Assembly (NCBI GenBank): GCA_026686845.1
Contig: JAIVEN010000008.1
Coordinates: 19,126,501-19,190,500, forward strand
DNA length: 64,000 nucleotides
Source of the DNA: Adenanthera pavonina
Taxonomy: Eukaryota > Streptophyta > Magnoliopsida > Fabales > Fabaceae
Reading direction: 5' to 3'
Below the pieces are notes generated by a model that saw only the letters and a list, made by a program, of their open reading frames with translations, searched no databases and was not told the DNA's origin. Made by a program: the position numbers and the translations under genes. Positions 43,915 through 55,440 of this stretch are shown here, piece after piece; position 1 is the first letter of the stretch; each line of letters begins with the position of its first letter.

Positions 43915-45201
43915 CTAACTGAAATAATTTTTGAGGTGAGATGCATTCCATGTCCTAGGGATTGCTTCTCCTGACAGCTTTTCTAGTCTATATGCTCTAT
44001 TGCCCAACGCTTCAGTAACTCGGTAAGGCCCTTCCCAATTTGCAGCTAGCTTTCCTTCACCGATATTCTTCCTTGCTTCGCTCTGTTTTCTCCAAACAAG
44101 ATCTCCACCAACAAAACTTCTTGGCTTAAGCCGAGAATTATAACGCCGAGCCGCTCTTTGCTTACAAGCTTCTTCCTGTATACATGCATTTTCCCTAACC
44201 TCTTCGGATAGATCTAGTTCAACTTCCATGTTTTTCTGGTTCATATGTTGGTCGGGGAGTATTCGTCTAAAGGACGGCTCTCCCACTTCCACCGGGATCA
44301 TTGCGTCAGCTCCAAAAGTCAACCTAAAAGGGGTTTCTTTAGTGCTTGACTGAGGCGTGCAACGATAGGCCCAGAGAATGCTCGGTAATTCCTCGGCCCA
44401 GGCCCCCTTCGCTCTTCCCAATCTCTTCTTGAGTTCTCCGAGGGTAACCTTGTTCGCCGCTTCTGCCTGCCCATTGGTTTGGGGATGCTCGACCGAAGAC
44501 ACTCGATGCTTGATACCGAGCTGTTCATAGAATTGCTTCAGGTTTCCATCCACAAACTGCCTTCCGTTATCAGTAACCACCGAGTGAGGAATCCCATACC
44601 GACAGATAATATTCCTCCATACGAATTTCTGTACTTGCTGTGCCGTGATCTTAGCTAACGATTCCGCCTCAATCCATTTAATGAAGTAGTCTATGCCCAC
44701 TAGTAAGAACTTGACCTGCCCTTTACCCATCGGGAAAGGTCCGAGAATATCCATTCCCCAGACCATGAATGGCCACGGAGACGTCATTGTGTGCAATTCT
44801 TCCGGCGGTGCATGATGCAGACTACCAAACCTTTGGCACTCATTACACTTCTGACTATGCTCGGTACAATCAGCTCACATAGTGGGCCAATAATAGCCGG
44901 CCCGGATTACTCTTGCTGCCATAGATCTTCCACCAGTATGCATCCCACACACTCTTTCATGGATTTCGCTCATAACATATTTCGCCTATTCAGGAGTGAG
45001 GCATTTTAAGAGGGGAGTTGAGAATCCTCACCTGTATAAGTCTCCTCCCATTATTATGTAATGGGAAGACTTCATCTTCAGCCTCCTTGCTTCATTCTGG
45101 TTGCTGGGTAAGGTCCCTCCGGCCAGATAGTTCCAAATAGGGGTCATCCAGTCCCGGTCCGGGCTGCCTCCGACCATAACCTCATCAAGATCGACACTGG
45201 G
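43915..45201 (-). pseudogene. Tat integrase, in phase with gag-pol but cut by stops
   Basis: In the same frame as gag-pol, this codes for the zinc-binding and catalytic parts of integrase, which inserts the cDNA into the chromosome. The zinc-finger half (45201-44797) has histidines in EIHER and GMHTG and cysteines in KCNEC, and is interrupted by stops at 45030, 44988 and 44877. From 44796 an uninterrupted 293-codon stretch carries the DDE triad: D16 (MDILGPF), D76 (VTDNG) and E112 (GQAEAANK), with 35 residues between the last two. The C-terminus ends WNASHLKNYFS without a chromodomain. The first stop, shared with gag-pol, is at 45204. All four are one C-to-T step from CAG or CGA. Confidence 0.92.
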
Positions 45202-48200
45202 CTAATGTATTGTTTCCTTGATGATCGTCTCGTGTTGCCCGAGCTTTTTGATATTAACCAGTCTGGATAGCAGATCAGCTCGGGAGTTCTCTTCTCTTGG
45301 AATGTGCTCAATCACAAATTCTTCAAAGCATTCAGCCAATCGTTTTACCTTGTCCAAATACCTTGCCAGCTGTGGATCTTTAGCCTGGTAAGCCCCCGAG
45401 ACTTGTTCAGAAACCAACTGTGAGTCACTCCGACACCTAACTTGCCTCGCTCCCACTTCTTTACCTAGCTTTAACCCGGCAATGAGAGCTTCGTACTCGG
45501 CCTGGTTGTTCGTGACTGAGAAATTGATTTTAAGAGACTGCACTAAAATTAATCCACCAGGACCTTCTAGAATAATCCCAGCTCCGCTCCCCTTGGTGTT
45601 GGAGGAACCATCTACGTAAAGTATCCATCGGGCCCAGTCTCTGGAGTCCTCGGATGGAGTAAGTTCGGTGACAAAGTCGGACAAACATTGTACCTTAATT
45701 GGCCCTCTAGGCTCATATCTTATACCGAATTCTGACAACTCGACTGACCACGAGATCATTCGTCCAGCTAATTCGGGTTTCCTCAGGACTTGCTTTACGG
45801 GGTGGTCGGTTTTCACAATAACCTCGTGACTTTGAAAATAAGGTCGCAACCTTCTTGCCGATGTAACCAGTGCCAAAGCTAACTTTTCAATAATCTGATA
45901 CCTCATCTCCGCATCGTGCAGTATTCGGCTGATGAAATATACCGGTATCTGCTGCCTGCCTATCTCTTGTACCATTACCGAGCTTATTGCATGCTCGGTT
46001 ACTGACATATAAAGTAATAATTCTTTGTTGGTGGTCGGCCGATTAAGGATCGGTGGTGCCGAAAAGAAGTCTTTGAAACTCTGAAATGCCTGCTCACATT
46101 CCTCGTTCCACTGGTATCGCTCGGCCTTTTTAAGCAACTTGAAGAACGGCCTAGCTTTCTCTGCTAACCTCGGTATAAAGCGAGATAGTGATGCTAATCG
46201 CCCCGTCAGTTTCTGCACTTCTTTTACATTCTGGGGGCTTCTCATATCAATAATAGCTCGACATTTATCGGGATTGGCTTCAATACCCCGATGAGTTAAC
46301 ATGAATCCAAGAAATTTCCCCCCATTGACTCCAAACACGCACTTCTCAGGATTTAACCTCATGTTGTATTTCCGTATTCTTCCGAATACCTCGCCAAGGT
46401 CGGCAGCATGCTTAGAGGGATCTTCGAACTTTACTACCATGTCGTCAACATATACTTCCAGGTTCCTCCCGATCTGTTCCTGAAATATTTTATCCATCAA
46501 CCGCTGATAAGTAGCCCCAGCATTCTTCAGTCCGAATGGCATCACCTGATAGCAATAGTTAGCGTTCTCAGTCATGAACGCGGTTTTTTCCTCGTCAGGG
46601 GGGTACATCCTTATCTGAATATACCCGGAATAAGCATCCAGAAAGCTGAGTAAGCCACAGCCTGACGCTCCATCTACAAGCCGATCTATGCTAGGAAGGG
46701 GATATGTATCTTTCGGGCATGACTTATTTAGGTCGGTGTAGTCTGTGCACATCCTCCACCTTCCATTAGCCTTTTTAACGAGCACCACATTGGCCAACCA
46801 TGTTGTATATTCAATTTCTCGGATAAACCCAGCATCAATTAGCTTTACCGTTTCTTCCCTCATTGCCTTCCGTCTTTCCTCGCCTACTCGCCTCTTCCTT
46901 TGTGCTATCGATTTAGCTTCAGGGTATACTGCCAGTTTATGGCATAAAAAATTTGGATCAATTCCTGGCATGTCTGAAGAAGTCCATGCGAACAGATCAG
47001 CATTGTCCTTCAGCATACTTGTTATCTGCTCCTTTGTTTCTCCTCTTAGTTGACTTCCAAGATTAGTGCACCTATCTTCACCGGCGAGCTGAAATTTATG
47101 TAATTCTTCAATGGGTCTTGGCCTTTGGTCCTGTACATCAAGTCGGGCATCAAGCTCTACCAAATTTACTAATGTGGTATCGTTCTTCGTCTGTGTACCA
47201 CTACTGACTGCCCCTCTCCTTGTGACTTTTAGACTATCTACATAGCATTGTCTTGCCACCTTCTGATCAGCCTTCATTGTAATTATATCCCCAGTAACTG
47301 AGGGAAACTTCATCATGAGGTGTGGAGTGGAGACCACGGCGCCAAGCTCGTTTAACGTCGGTCGACCTATCAAGATATTATAAGAAGTTATTGCATCAAT
47401 AATAAGGTACCTGATCATGATGGTCCTTGACCCAAGGTCTCCCCTGAAAGTGGTCAACAACTCAACGTATCCTCGGGTATGAACCTGTTCTCCTGCAAAG
47501 CCAACCAGCTGATCGTGATAAGGCTTGATCATCTCATCGGGTATCCCAAGCTTCTGAAAAGTGGTATAATACAAGATATCCGCCGAGCTCCCTTGATCTA
47601 TCAACGTCTTCCTTACAACGTAATTCACCACTTCCACCGAAACCACCACAGGGTCATCCTGATTAGGATCGACTCCTTCGAAGTCCGCATCCGAGAAGGT
47701 GATGGAACGAGAACTTCGGGACGCTCGGTGCATTGTCGCATTCACTGTCCGAATGGCCCTCAGGTGCCTTCTCTGGGCTGAACTAGTCACTCCTCCCCTA
47801 GCAAATCCTCCTGCTATAGTATTAATTACCCCTTTTATTCTGTTTTCCTCCCTGTTTTGGGTATCGTCGAGTTGTCTTCTTTCCTCATTTGGCTGTTGAG
47901 GTCTTTCTGGATCTCGGGGTTGACCTCTACCGCGTCCTCGTCCATTATAGGTTTGATGATTACCGCGATTTCTTTGTACAAAATTTCCGAGATGCCCGGC
48001 CTGAATTAATTCCTCAATCTTATCCCGTAGCGTCCAGCACTCCTCCGTGGTGTGCCCATAGTTACGATGGTACCTGCAATGCTTTGATTGATCCGCCGTT
48101 TCTGGGGTATGTCCTGGAGGTGGGAGTCGTATTAATTCAGTATTACACGCTTCTTCCAGAATTCGAGCTCGGTGAGCGTTTAGCGGAGTGTAAAGATCAT

Positions 48201-49173
48201 ACTTCGGCCCTCGACTAGTTCCTTCTCTTTTAAACTTTCCCTTTTCTATCATCGGCCTTATACTTCCTCGGTTATTTGACTCCATCCGCCTATCCAGATC
48301 TGTCCGTACTTTATTTCTAAACTTGGACACTTCCTCCATTTGTATGTATCCTACTGCACGATTTCTAAGTTCATCCATGTTGACAGGTGGCTTCCGACAT
48401 AAATGATCAGCAAACGGTCCCGGCTTGAGGGCCATCAGCATCGTGTGCATTGCCACTTCAAGATTTAAATCTCGTAATTTTACCGAGACTGATGAGAAAC
48501 ACTCCATGAAACTTCTTAAGGACTCATCCTTCTCTTGGCGTAAGTTCACCAATGCAGCCGAGGTGAGTTGGTGGGGTCGGCTGGTAGCATACTGCGCACT
48601 AAATATTTTTATCAAGGTTTCAAAGCAATCGATAGATCGCGGTGGGAGCCGAGTGTACCAACTCAAAGCAGCTCCTTTCAAAGACGTAGGGAAGACCCTA
48701 CACAAAACTGCATCCTCATTCGTGAACAGATTTACCTGCGTAACATACGCATCCACATGCTCATCAGGATCGATAGTACCATCATACCTTTCCAGGTTTA
48801 AGCCCTTCCATCCTTTTGGCAATGGCGTCTCCATGATGCCATCAACGAACGGATGCCTCCGGATGGCCTGCTTATCTCCTCGCCAATTTTCAATGTTCGT
48901 CTCCGAATGGTATGTTTCTTCACGTCGACTTACCTCCTGATGTGACCGCTGAGTATCCCTGTTGGTATTTCCCCGTTCCCCTCCTCGAGGAGAAGTATCT
49001 TCATGATAGCATTCTTGCTCCAATTGCCTATTCCTCTCACGCATCTCCTTGTTCTCCTTTCTTAATGCCTCCATCTCCTCACGCATCGCCCGAATGACAG
49101 GGTGGTCCTCCAAAGAAGGCCTGTCTTCAGAGCGTCGTTCTCCTGCACCCGCACTGCTCCTGGTTCGCACCAT
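45202..49173 (-). pseudogene. Tat gag-pol: gag, protease, reverse transcriptase, dual RNase H
   Basis: 1323 codons open from the ATG at 49173; the frame upstream of it is primer-site sequence. Approximate domains: coiled gag N-terminus 20-60; gag core 110-290 with LKGAALSWYTRLPP; a zinc-knuckle-like CRYHRNYGHTTEEC near 360-378; aspartic protease near 524, where the motif is LIDQGSSADIL; reverse transcriptase 790-1000 with the catalytic YVDD near 907; an ordinary gypsy RNase H 1040-1160; a second RNase H 1175-1323 with LYVDGSSN, AEYEAL, SDSQL and SRADLLS. It makes the capsid and copies element RNA. The frame closes at a TAG (45204-45202), probably a mutated CAG, and continues in phase into integrase. 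Confidence 0.93.
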
Positions 49174-49199
49174 GATTTTTGGTGGTGGTGGGATAGTTT

Positions 49200-49226
49200 T
49201 GCTCGGCCCCACGGTGGGCGCCAAAA
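49200..49226 (-). other. Primer-binding region of the Tat element
   Basis: Directly after the 5' LTR the minus strand reads TTTTGGCGCCCACCGTGGGG, of the TGGCGCC type found in many plant gypsy elements rather than the TGGTATC type. The primer tRNA was not determined from sequence alone. Confidence 0.6.
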
Positions 49227-49730
49227 TGTTCTGTCAAAAAGCCGAGATAGACCATTCCTCCTTTTCAGTGTGCAGTGCTCTCTATTTTTTTACGCTTCTT
49301 CTTGCCCCCTTTTTATTGACCTTCCCCTGACCGTTAAGGTTTAACCGTTTTCTCCCCCTAACCCCTAATTTATCGGGATATAAATAATCATTATGGAGTA
49401 TCGCACTCTTTTCACTTGATCCCTGATTTTTCGTCCTTCAGTTATGATTCCGTAATAGTTATTATTCTCATAACCGTTACTCCTAGTCGGGTATTTTCGG
49501 AGCAGCACAATCTTCGTAGAGAAACCCGTAGTTGGTCCTATGGCCGAGATGTTATTTAACCGTACGATCATTTGACCGTACAATAGCTCAGGCTTACCGC
49601 TTGATAACCGATGTAATACTCGGATTGTTGCGCTTAAGCTCGGTGTATATGAGCCCGGAGAGTGGTACATCAAATGGACGTTTATCTACCTCGGACTTGT
49701 AAGCTCGGCCTTATCATCCCGGCCAGTACA
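49227..49730 (-). repeat. 5' LTR of the Tat element
   Basis: 504 bp, TG...CA on either strand. In element orientation it starts TGTACTGGCCGGG at 49730 and ends TGACAGAACA at 49227. The plus strand carries GATATAAATA near 49377. It differs from the other LTR at eight positions by my reading. Confidence 0.93.
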
Positions 49731-49735
49731 GATTG

Positions 49736-51030
49736 AAAAATTAAATTGAAAAATGAGAAGATATTAGTAACCTTAGGCGATTTATCTAAAAAAAAAGTAA
49801 CCTTAGCCGATCTACCAATGCTGAGAACTGAAAAGCAAGCATATTTATTGGCGAAAAAAAAAAGAAAGAAAAACAGAAAAGCAAGCATATTTAGAATTAT
49901 ATATGGGGATAGGATGGCTTCCTTTGCCTTTTTTCTCTAGAGCAGTAGCCGCAGACTATTGCAAAGGAGGATTTGTCATGTTAGTTGCAGACATAAAAAA
50001 TGATATGAAACAGAATTTAAAAAGTAAATAAAAATTTCCAAAAGGATAGCAGAATCAGAGTTTTCCACTTTAATTTCTAGGCCGCATCGGGGAGAGAAGA
50101 CAAAACTCAGTGAAACAAACAAAACTGTAATGCGTAGTGGTAAAAGAAAATAGCATTCCAAGAAGATATGATCAACCCATCACCGTTTCTGTCAAACGAT
50201 TGAACTGAACACAAAGAACTGCTTCTCTTTTCTTTTAGGGTTAGTGTTAATCCTAAACTTGCAATAGCACAGGCTCGAGTGTTGGCCGGAGAAGAAGAGC
50301 AATCGGTGATTAAACTATCTCATAACAACGACCTCTGTTTTCAAATTCCAAAACAGAGTATGTCCATTGTGAATTAAAAACGTGTTTCAAAATGAATTCT
50401 GCTTGTTGGAGAATAGAACTCTCACATCCAATAGTGATCAGACTAATGAAGGACATATAAGTTTGTGGCAATGTGAGGGAATAGCTTAAGCTATTTTGGT
50501 GATATGTATAAACCAACTAGCTTTGCCTCGTTAACATGTAATAACATACCACACTACCGAGTGGAAGTATTCTCATAAAAGGAAGAGAAAATTGAGGACA
50601 AGTAGTGGAATCAGAGAATAAATTCTCTCAGAACGAATACCTCTGTTTTGGAAGCCCTAAACAGAGTCCAGCAATGTGGGATGGAAACATTTTTCAAAAT
50701 GCACTACTGCTAAATGAAATTGCGAGGAACAAAAACGAAAAAAATAATCAGTCACTATTCGTCCAGGCTAGAAGAGAAATGGAATTCAAGAAGATATGAT
50801 CAACCCATCCTCATTCTAGTCGAACTTCTCAATAGTAGTTTTGTGATGCGAACACAGAAAGAAAAATTAAGAGAAGGGTAAAATAGTAGGAAGAAGGAAG
50901 GTAGAATGAGCCGACATATAGTTACCTTAGGATATCTGCGGATGCTAGAAACTGGAAAGCAGAAATTTTAAGAAGTACGTATAGGACGTGATAGCTTCCT
51001 TTATTTCTTGCTACATTATATAACGTCGAT
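49736..51030. repeat. Imperfect local duplication next to the Tat element
   Basis: Blocks recur in order: AAGATATGATCAACCCATC at 50162 and 50790; an ACCTCTGTTTT block at 50331 and 50639; CTTAGCCGATCTACCAATGC (49803) against CTTAGGATATCTGCGGATGC (50926); GGATGGCTTCCTTTG (49912) against GTGATAGCTTCCTTT (50988). The offset between main copies is about 310-630 bp, with a further partial copy left of the Tat element at 40200-40310. No frame of interest is present. It looks like a host-sequence tandem duplication or an unclassified repeat. Confidence 0.5.
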
Positions 51031-53554
51031 TTCGATTTGGGAGGCTAATTGGAATAACAATTGCGTGATGACGTCAAGGTTCATTTTCCTTTCGTTTTCT
51101 TAATATGATTTGCTACATATGATTTCTCATACCACCTAGACTTCATATATGGGATTCCGTGCATTTCACGACCTCAACGTCACATAAGCCAGTGGCCAGT
51201 CTCAACTCTTGCCTCTTCCTCGTCCGCGAAGTGATCACCAATTATCAAAGTCCAACGGAATTCCTTTTTGATAAAACCTAATATCATTTTAAAAATGTTT
51301 GAGAGAATAATCTTTTAACCATATTCTCAATTTTATCCAATTTGATAGATAATCAAATCCATCTTATAAATATGAAGATTGGAAAAGATATATTTCTCTA
51401 TCCATATTTATAGAGCTCATTACCTTAGAAATACACAGCTCTCATGAACTCTCTTCCTCTTTTTTTTTTTACTCTCTATGTGAACGTGTGAGGTGTTATT
51501 ATATGAACAAAGGCAAGATCTCAAGTTTAGTGATTTAGTCTACAGCGTGTGAGCATTATAATATTCATCAATATATGCTTGAAATAAAAGCACACTCTTT
51601 ATGTGAGTGGCACAAAGTGGCCTACATGGTCGGTTCAAAAAGTGGGAGTGGGTGCCTATGATGCATAAATACGAGTACAATTATTAATCATGACATGATA
51701 TGATATATATATATATTATATATATATAGGATATGGTAAATTTTAAAATTTTAAGATATAGATATGAGAGATATATATATAAAATTTATGTATATACTTA
51801 ACAAATTAATGTCCCAAAGATAAAAATAAATATGAAAAAAATTGAATTTTAAATAAGTATTTTAAAATTAATATAAATATAAAATTAAAAATTGAATTTT
51901 TTCGTAAAATCTTAAATCATTTTAAAATATTTTAAGAAGAAAAACTAAGAATACAATACGCATATCATATCTAATACATATAGGATACTAGTATGTTTTT
52001 TTTTAAGTATCAGTATATCATAAGTTGGTGCCAATGGCCTAGTGGAAGGTGGTTATGGAATTAGGTCCCACTTATGACGTAATGTCATCTTAAGCGTGAG
52101 AATACATATATTATAATTGTCCTAATTAAAAAGAAAAAAAAGTAAGAATAGGCTAATGGATAAGATGGTATGGTGGATCCCTGAATTTGTGGAAAATCTA
52201 TAGATGGGCAACTGTCATTTATACCTATAAATAGAGAAGTCATTCAAGGGATAGAGGCTACACAAACACCTCAACAATGACAATCAATCTCTAGGTTCCA
52301 TTTATCTAAGCTCCTCATAGCTTCATTTAACCTCCGCAACACCTTATCCTAGAATTTGTTTGTTTATGTATTTTCCTTATTCGAGTCCTTGAGATTCAAG
52401 TGTACCCAAACTTATATGATCTTGGGTCCTAGTTCCTGTGGCAAATTCATCTTTCAAGCTTCATTTTATGTTCATTTAGTATAGCTTCCAAAGTCTTTAA
52501 ACTTGTTTTTGTGTTTTAACATCTATGAATTTATGTTTTTCATTGTTGTCATTATTCAAGTTTATTTCTTTTCATCTTAAATTCATATTTTTATACTTGT
52601 ATTTTGGAAATTGTATTAAAGGACCACAAACTCTCACATATTTCATTGAAGTCAGGTTATTCATCTCATTGAAGAACAAATCTTGTGGCATGTCGGCAAA
52701 ACCAGAAAATGCGACCAATAATAATTTTTAAATATTATTTTTCAATATTTATTATTAATAATTTTTATACTACAAGATAAAAGTCATACCATACCCAAAT
52801 ATATAATGATATAAAAAAATTTAAAAAGTTTAAAAAATACAAAATAAAAAATTTAACAAAAATAATTTTCAAGGAATATATTAATAGTTCAAATTATAGC
52901 TTGTCTGCAATAACACAAATCCCTTCTATTGTTTGATATGGATTTAAATTGTCACAAACAAACATATAGCATACAACTTTGGCGCATGCCTGTCTAGCGT
53001 CCTGTGCTGTCCACATACATATATAATTTTTCGATGTTTTGCACACGAACAAAAGATCACATTGGTCCATGAATATATATCATCATATTTTTCAATATTC
53101 ACCACCACAATTTTATAGTTCTTTTTCTCTTTCTGGCCAACACCAAAATTTGTTAGTTCAGTGTTACGTCCTTGAATAATCCTAGCATTCAATATTTCAA
53201 GATGTACTTCACATTATTTGGTTTTCTATTTTTTTAATAAAAAATATATTAGATAAATTAGTAGATAATAGTAAAAAACTATAAGACGAAAATCCTGCTG
53301 TTCATGCCAACCTGTGCTTGTACTATTCATCATCTAATCAATGAAGATTTGGCAGAAGAAAAAATAATTACAAAATGAAAAACAAAGGTATTTTAGAATG
53401 CCCCATTTCAAATCTCATTCATCTTGAACCCTTTTGCTTGGTCTCAATTACATTATGAAATCAAACCATAATTCTTCTGCTATTACATAACCATAAAGCC
53501 ATAATTAGAAAACTTGTAACCTCCACATGATAGCCATAATCAGCAGCCTATAAC
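51031..53554. other. AT-rich intergenic DNA, nothing firmly recognised
   Basis: Contains TA-rich tracts (51700-51790) and a possible box-A-like TGGCCTAGTGG at 52034, with no convincing box B. No coding relics. It ends at the left terminus of the copia element, preceded by ATAAC. Confidence 0.4.
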
Positions 53555-55143
53555 TGTTAGGTCTGCTGGTTTTCCAAGAGGGGGATGAATTGGGAAGATT
53601 GAAATTTTCTGCAAAAGTATAGGAGAGCAGTTAAAGCAAAAGTATAGAAAAACAGAGTGTAAAATATAATAAAGTAGTAAGCAAGGTAAAGGAAGAAAAG
53701 ACACTGAGATTTATCCTAGTTTGGTCTCTTTCCTTGACCTACGTCCAATCCCCAAGCTACCACTTGAGATTTTTCACTATCTTGCAAGAATTCAGTAGCC
53801 TCCTTACAATGCCACAGTACAGCTTTATGCTCTGTTCCAAGAACTTACAATCTCACTCTTTGCACTCTAGCTAAGTGCTTCTCAAATCCCTTGTGAAGTT
53901 TCCTCAGAAGAAAATCTTTCTTCCAGATGAAGATAAGATTATTTACAACAAGATAAACTCTCTAATTTAGAGTATGTATGACAATTGAAGTACAATATAA
54001 GAAAAGTATGAGAGCAGAAGGTTTTGACTAAAGAATTTGGCAGAGTTTCAGTATATACAACATATAATTGTTACCCATGCCTTCAAATGAAGTTCTATTT
54101 ATAGATTTATGTCTTAACTATACGTTAGAGACAAGATCTAGCCATTAGAGATGTTACCCAACGGTTACTCTGCAAAATTATCTATTCACCAACCACATTT
54201 AATACGTCTGACATCCAAAGTTCAAATTTTGGGATGTCAACAGACGAATTTCAAGGAGACCATAAATTAAAAACTTTAATATTGAACTTCAAAGTTTGTC
54301 TGTTCTAAAGCAAAATTTGAATTTTCATCTTTAACAAATATTTTCCATGTTGGAACATACGAATTTTCAAGTTTAAAGTTATTTTGATAAGTGTGAACAG
54401 TTATTCCATATTGCTATAGTGCCTTCGAAATTCGAATTTTGGTGCCCAAAATTCATCTGTCAGTGAGCAACTCAATATGGCACAAAAGTTCTTCTTTTTG
54501 AAATTCGAATTTTAAGCTTCCAAAATTCATCTGTCAAAGATTCCTCTTTTCAGACCCTTTTGCTTTCATTCCAAAGTTCAAATTTCTGAAGGCTAAAGTT
54601 CATTTGTCAGAGGGACACTTGAACAAACTTATGCATTATCTTACCAAAGTTCGAATTTTCAAAACCAAAGTTCGTCTGTCAGAGGACTGACTTGGAACCC
54701 CTTTTAAATTTCATTTTTAGGCAAACTTTGACATTTCTACAGAGAAACTTTTCATTTTTCACAAGTTGTACTTTACTCGAAATTCAAATTTTCACAGTCT
54801 GAAATTCATATGTCAGAGGCAACATCATTGTAAGTTCTAATTTCATCCTTCAAAGTTCGAATTTTCAGGTTAACATTTGAAGTTTAACAGTTCAGAATTC
54901 GTCTGTTAGTGAGTATTTTTCAAATATATCGTATGTTAACATAGAATTGTTGAAAAACACATTTTAAAAATATTTGGATAAAAGATCAAAGCCTTTTATT
55001 CATGTAAATATAGTGAGAAATCCTACAAACTAATCTTGAAATCATTTTTCTTGGATTTCTTCATTTGAGATCTTTTGTGCACCTTTGATATCTTATTTCT
55101 AAGCTCCAGTTGTTTGGAATCATCAAAAACATTTGATTCAGCA
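53555..55143 (-). repeat. 3' LTR of the copia element, 1589 bp
   Basis: The left end TGTTAGGTC at 53555 matches the right LTR start TGTTAAGTC at 63355. The other end is set by the polypurine tract: ATTCAGCA ends at 55143, just before TTCTCCCCC. In element orientation it begins TGCTGAATC. The part from 54190 to 54910, which is the U3 side, is filled with a repeated motif listed separately. The 5 bases to the left are ATAAC; the partner duplication is outside the window. Confidence 0.8.
54190..54910. repeat. Repeated AAGTTCGAATTTT / TTCRTCTGTCAG motif in the copia LTR
   Basis: About nine imperfect copies, 60-110 bp apart, of a two-part motif: AAAGTTCGAATTTT, a short gap, then AAARTTCRTCTGTCAG. 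The first part contains the palindrome TTCGAA. The copies occupy the U3 side of the LTR, where regulatory repeats would lie. Related motifs, often in reversed orientation, recur at 57540-58260. Confidence 0.7.
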
Positions 55144-55160
55144 TTCTCCCCCTTTTTGAT
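55144..55160 (-). other. Polypurine tract of the copia element
   Basis: On the minus strand CATCAAAAAGGGGGAGAA ends directly at the start of the 3' LTR (TGCTGAATC). This is a typical AAGGGGGAGA copia tract. Confidence 0.75.
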
Positions 55161-55440
55161 GATGAAAAAATAGCTTGCAAACTGGATTAGTACTTGGGTT
55201 TGCTTCTAAGAGCTCCCCCTCAACATATGTATTAAAACTTGAAGATAAGTGCAACATGTACAACAAATCAGAAGAAAAATAAAGAATCTTATTAAATTAA
55301 CTCATTTATGGTTTCAATAAAAATATATGACATTAAAAACATAGATTTTTAAAACAAGATAGTCATTCATTACACAAGAAATACAAAAAACATAAACGGA
55401 AATACAAGAGAGACTAAGCAATCCTAAGATCTAATCACTT

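Larger units (their letters stand above)
40311..49730 (-). mobile_element. Nearly complete young Ty3/gypsy retrotransposon, Tat type
   Basis: Two 504-bp LTRs (40311-40814 and 49227-49730) are flanked by a perfect GATTG duplication (40306-40310, 49731-49735). Transcribed on the minus strand, it encodes gag, protease, reverse transcriptase, two RNase H domains and integrase in one frame. A plus-strand extra ORF lies between integrase and the 3' LTR. Gypsy order (RT-RNase H-integrase), a second archaeal-like RNase H, no chromodomain and an antisense ORF are the marks of the plant Tat lineage. I count 8 differences between LTRs (1.6%), 7 of them transitions. Four stops in pol and three in the antisense ORF disable it. 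Confidence 0.92.

Noticed and set aside
46301..49330. Plus-strand frames of 60-170 codons opposite gag-pol
   Set aside because: They are shadows of the long minus-strand polyprotein, where codon bias keeps antisense phases open. None has a recognisable domain.
52030..52160. SINE candidate with TGGCCTAGTGG box A
   Set aside because: No box B at the right distance and no clear tail or duplication. One 11-base match is expected by chance in such a window.
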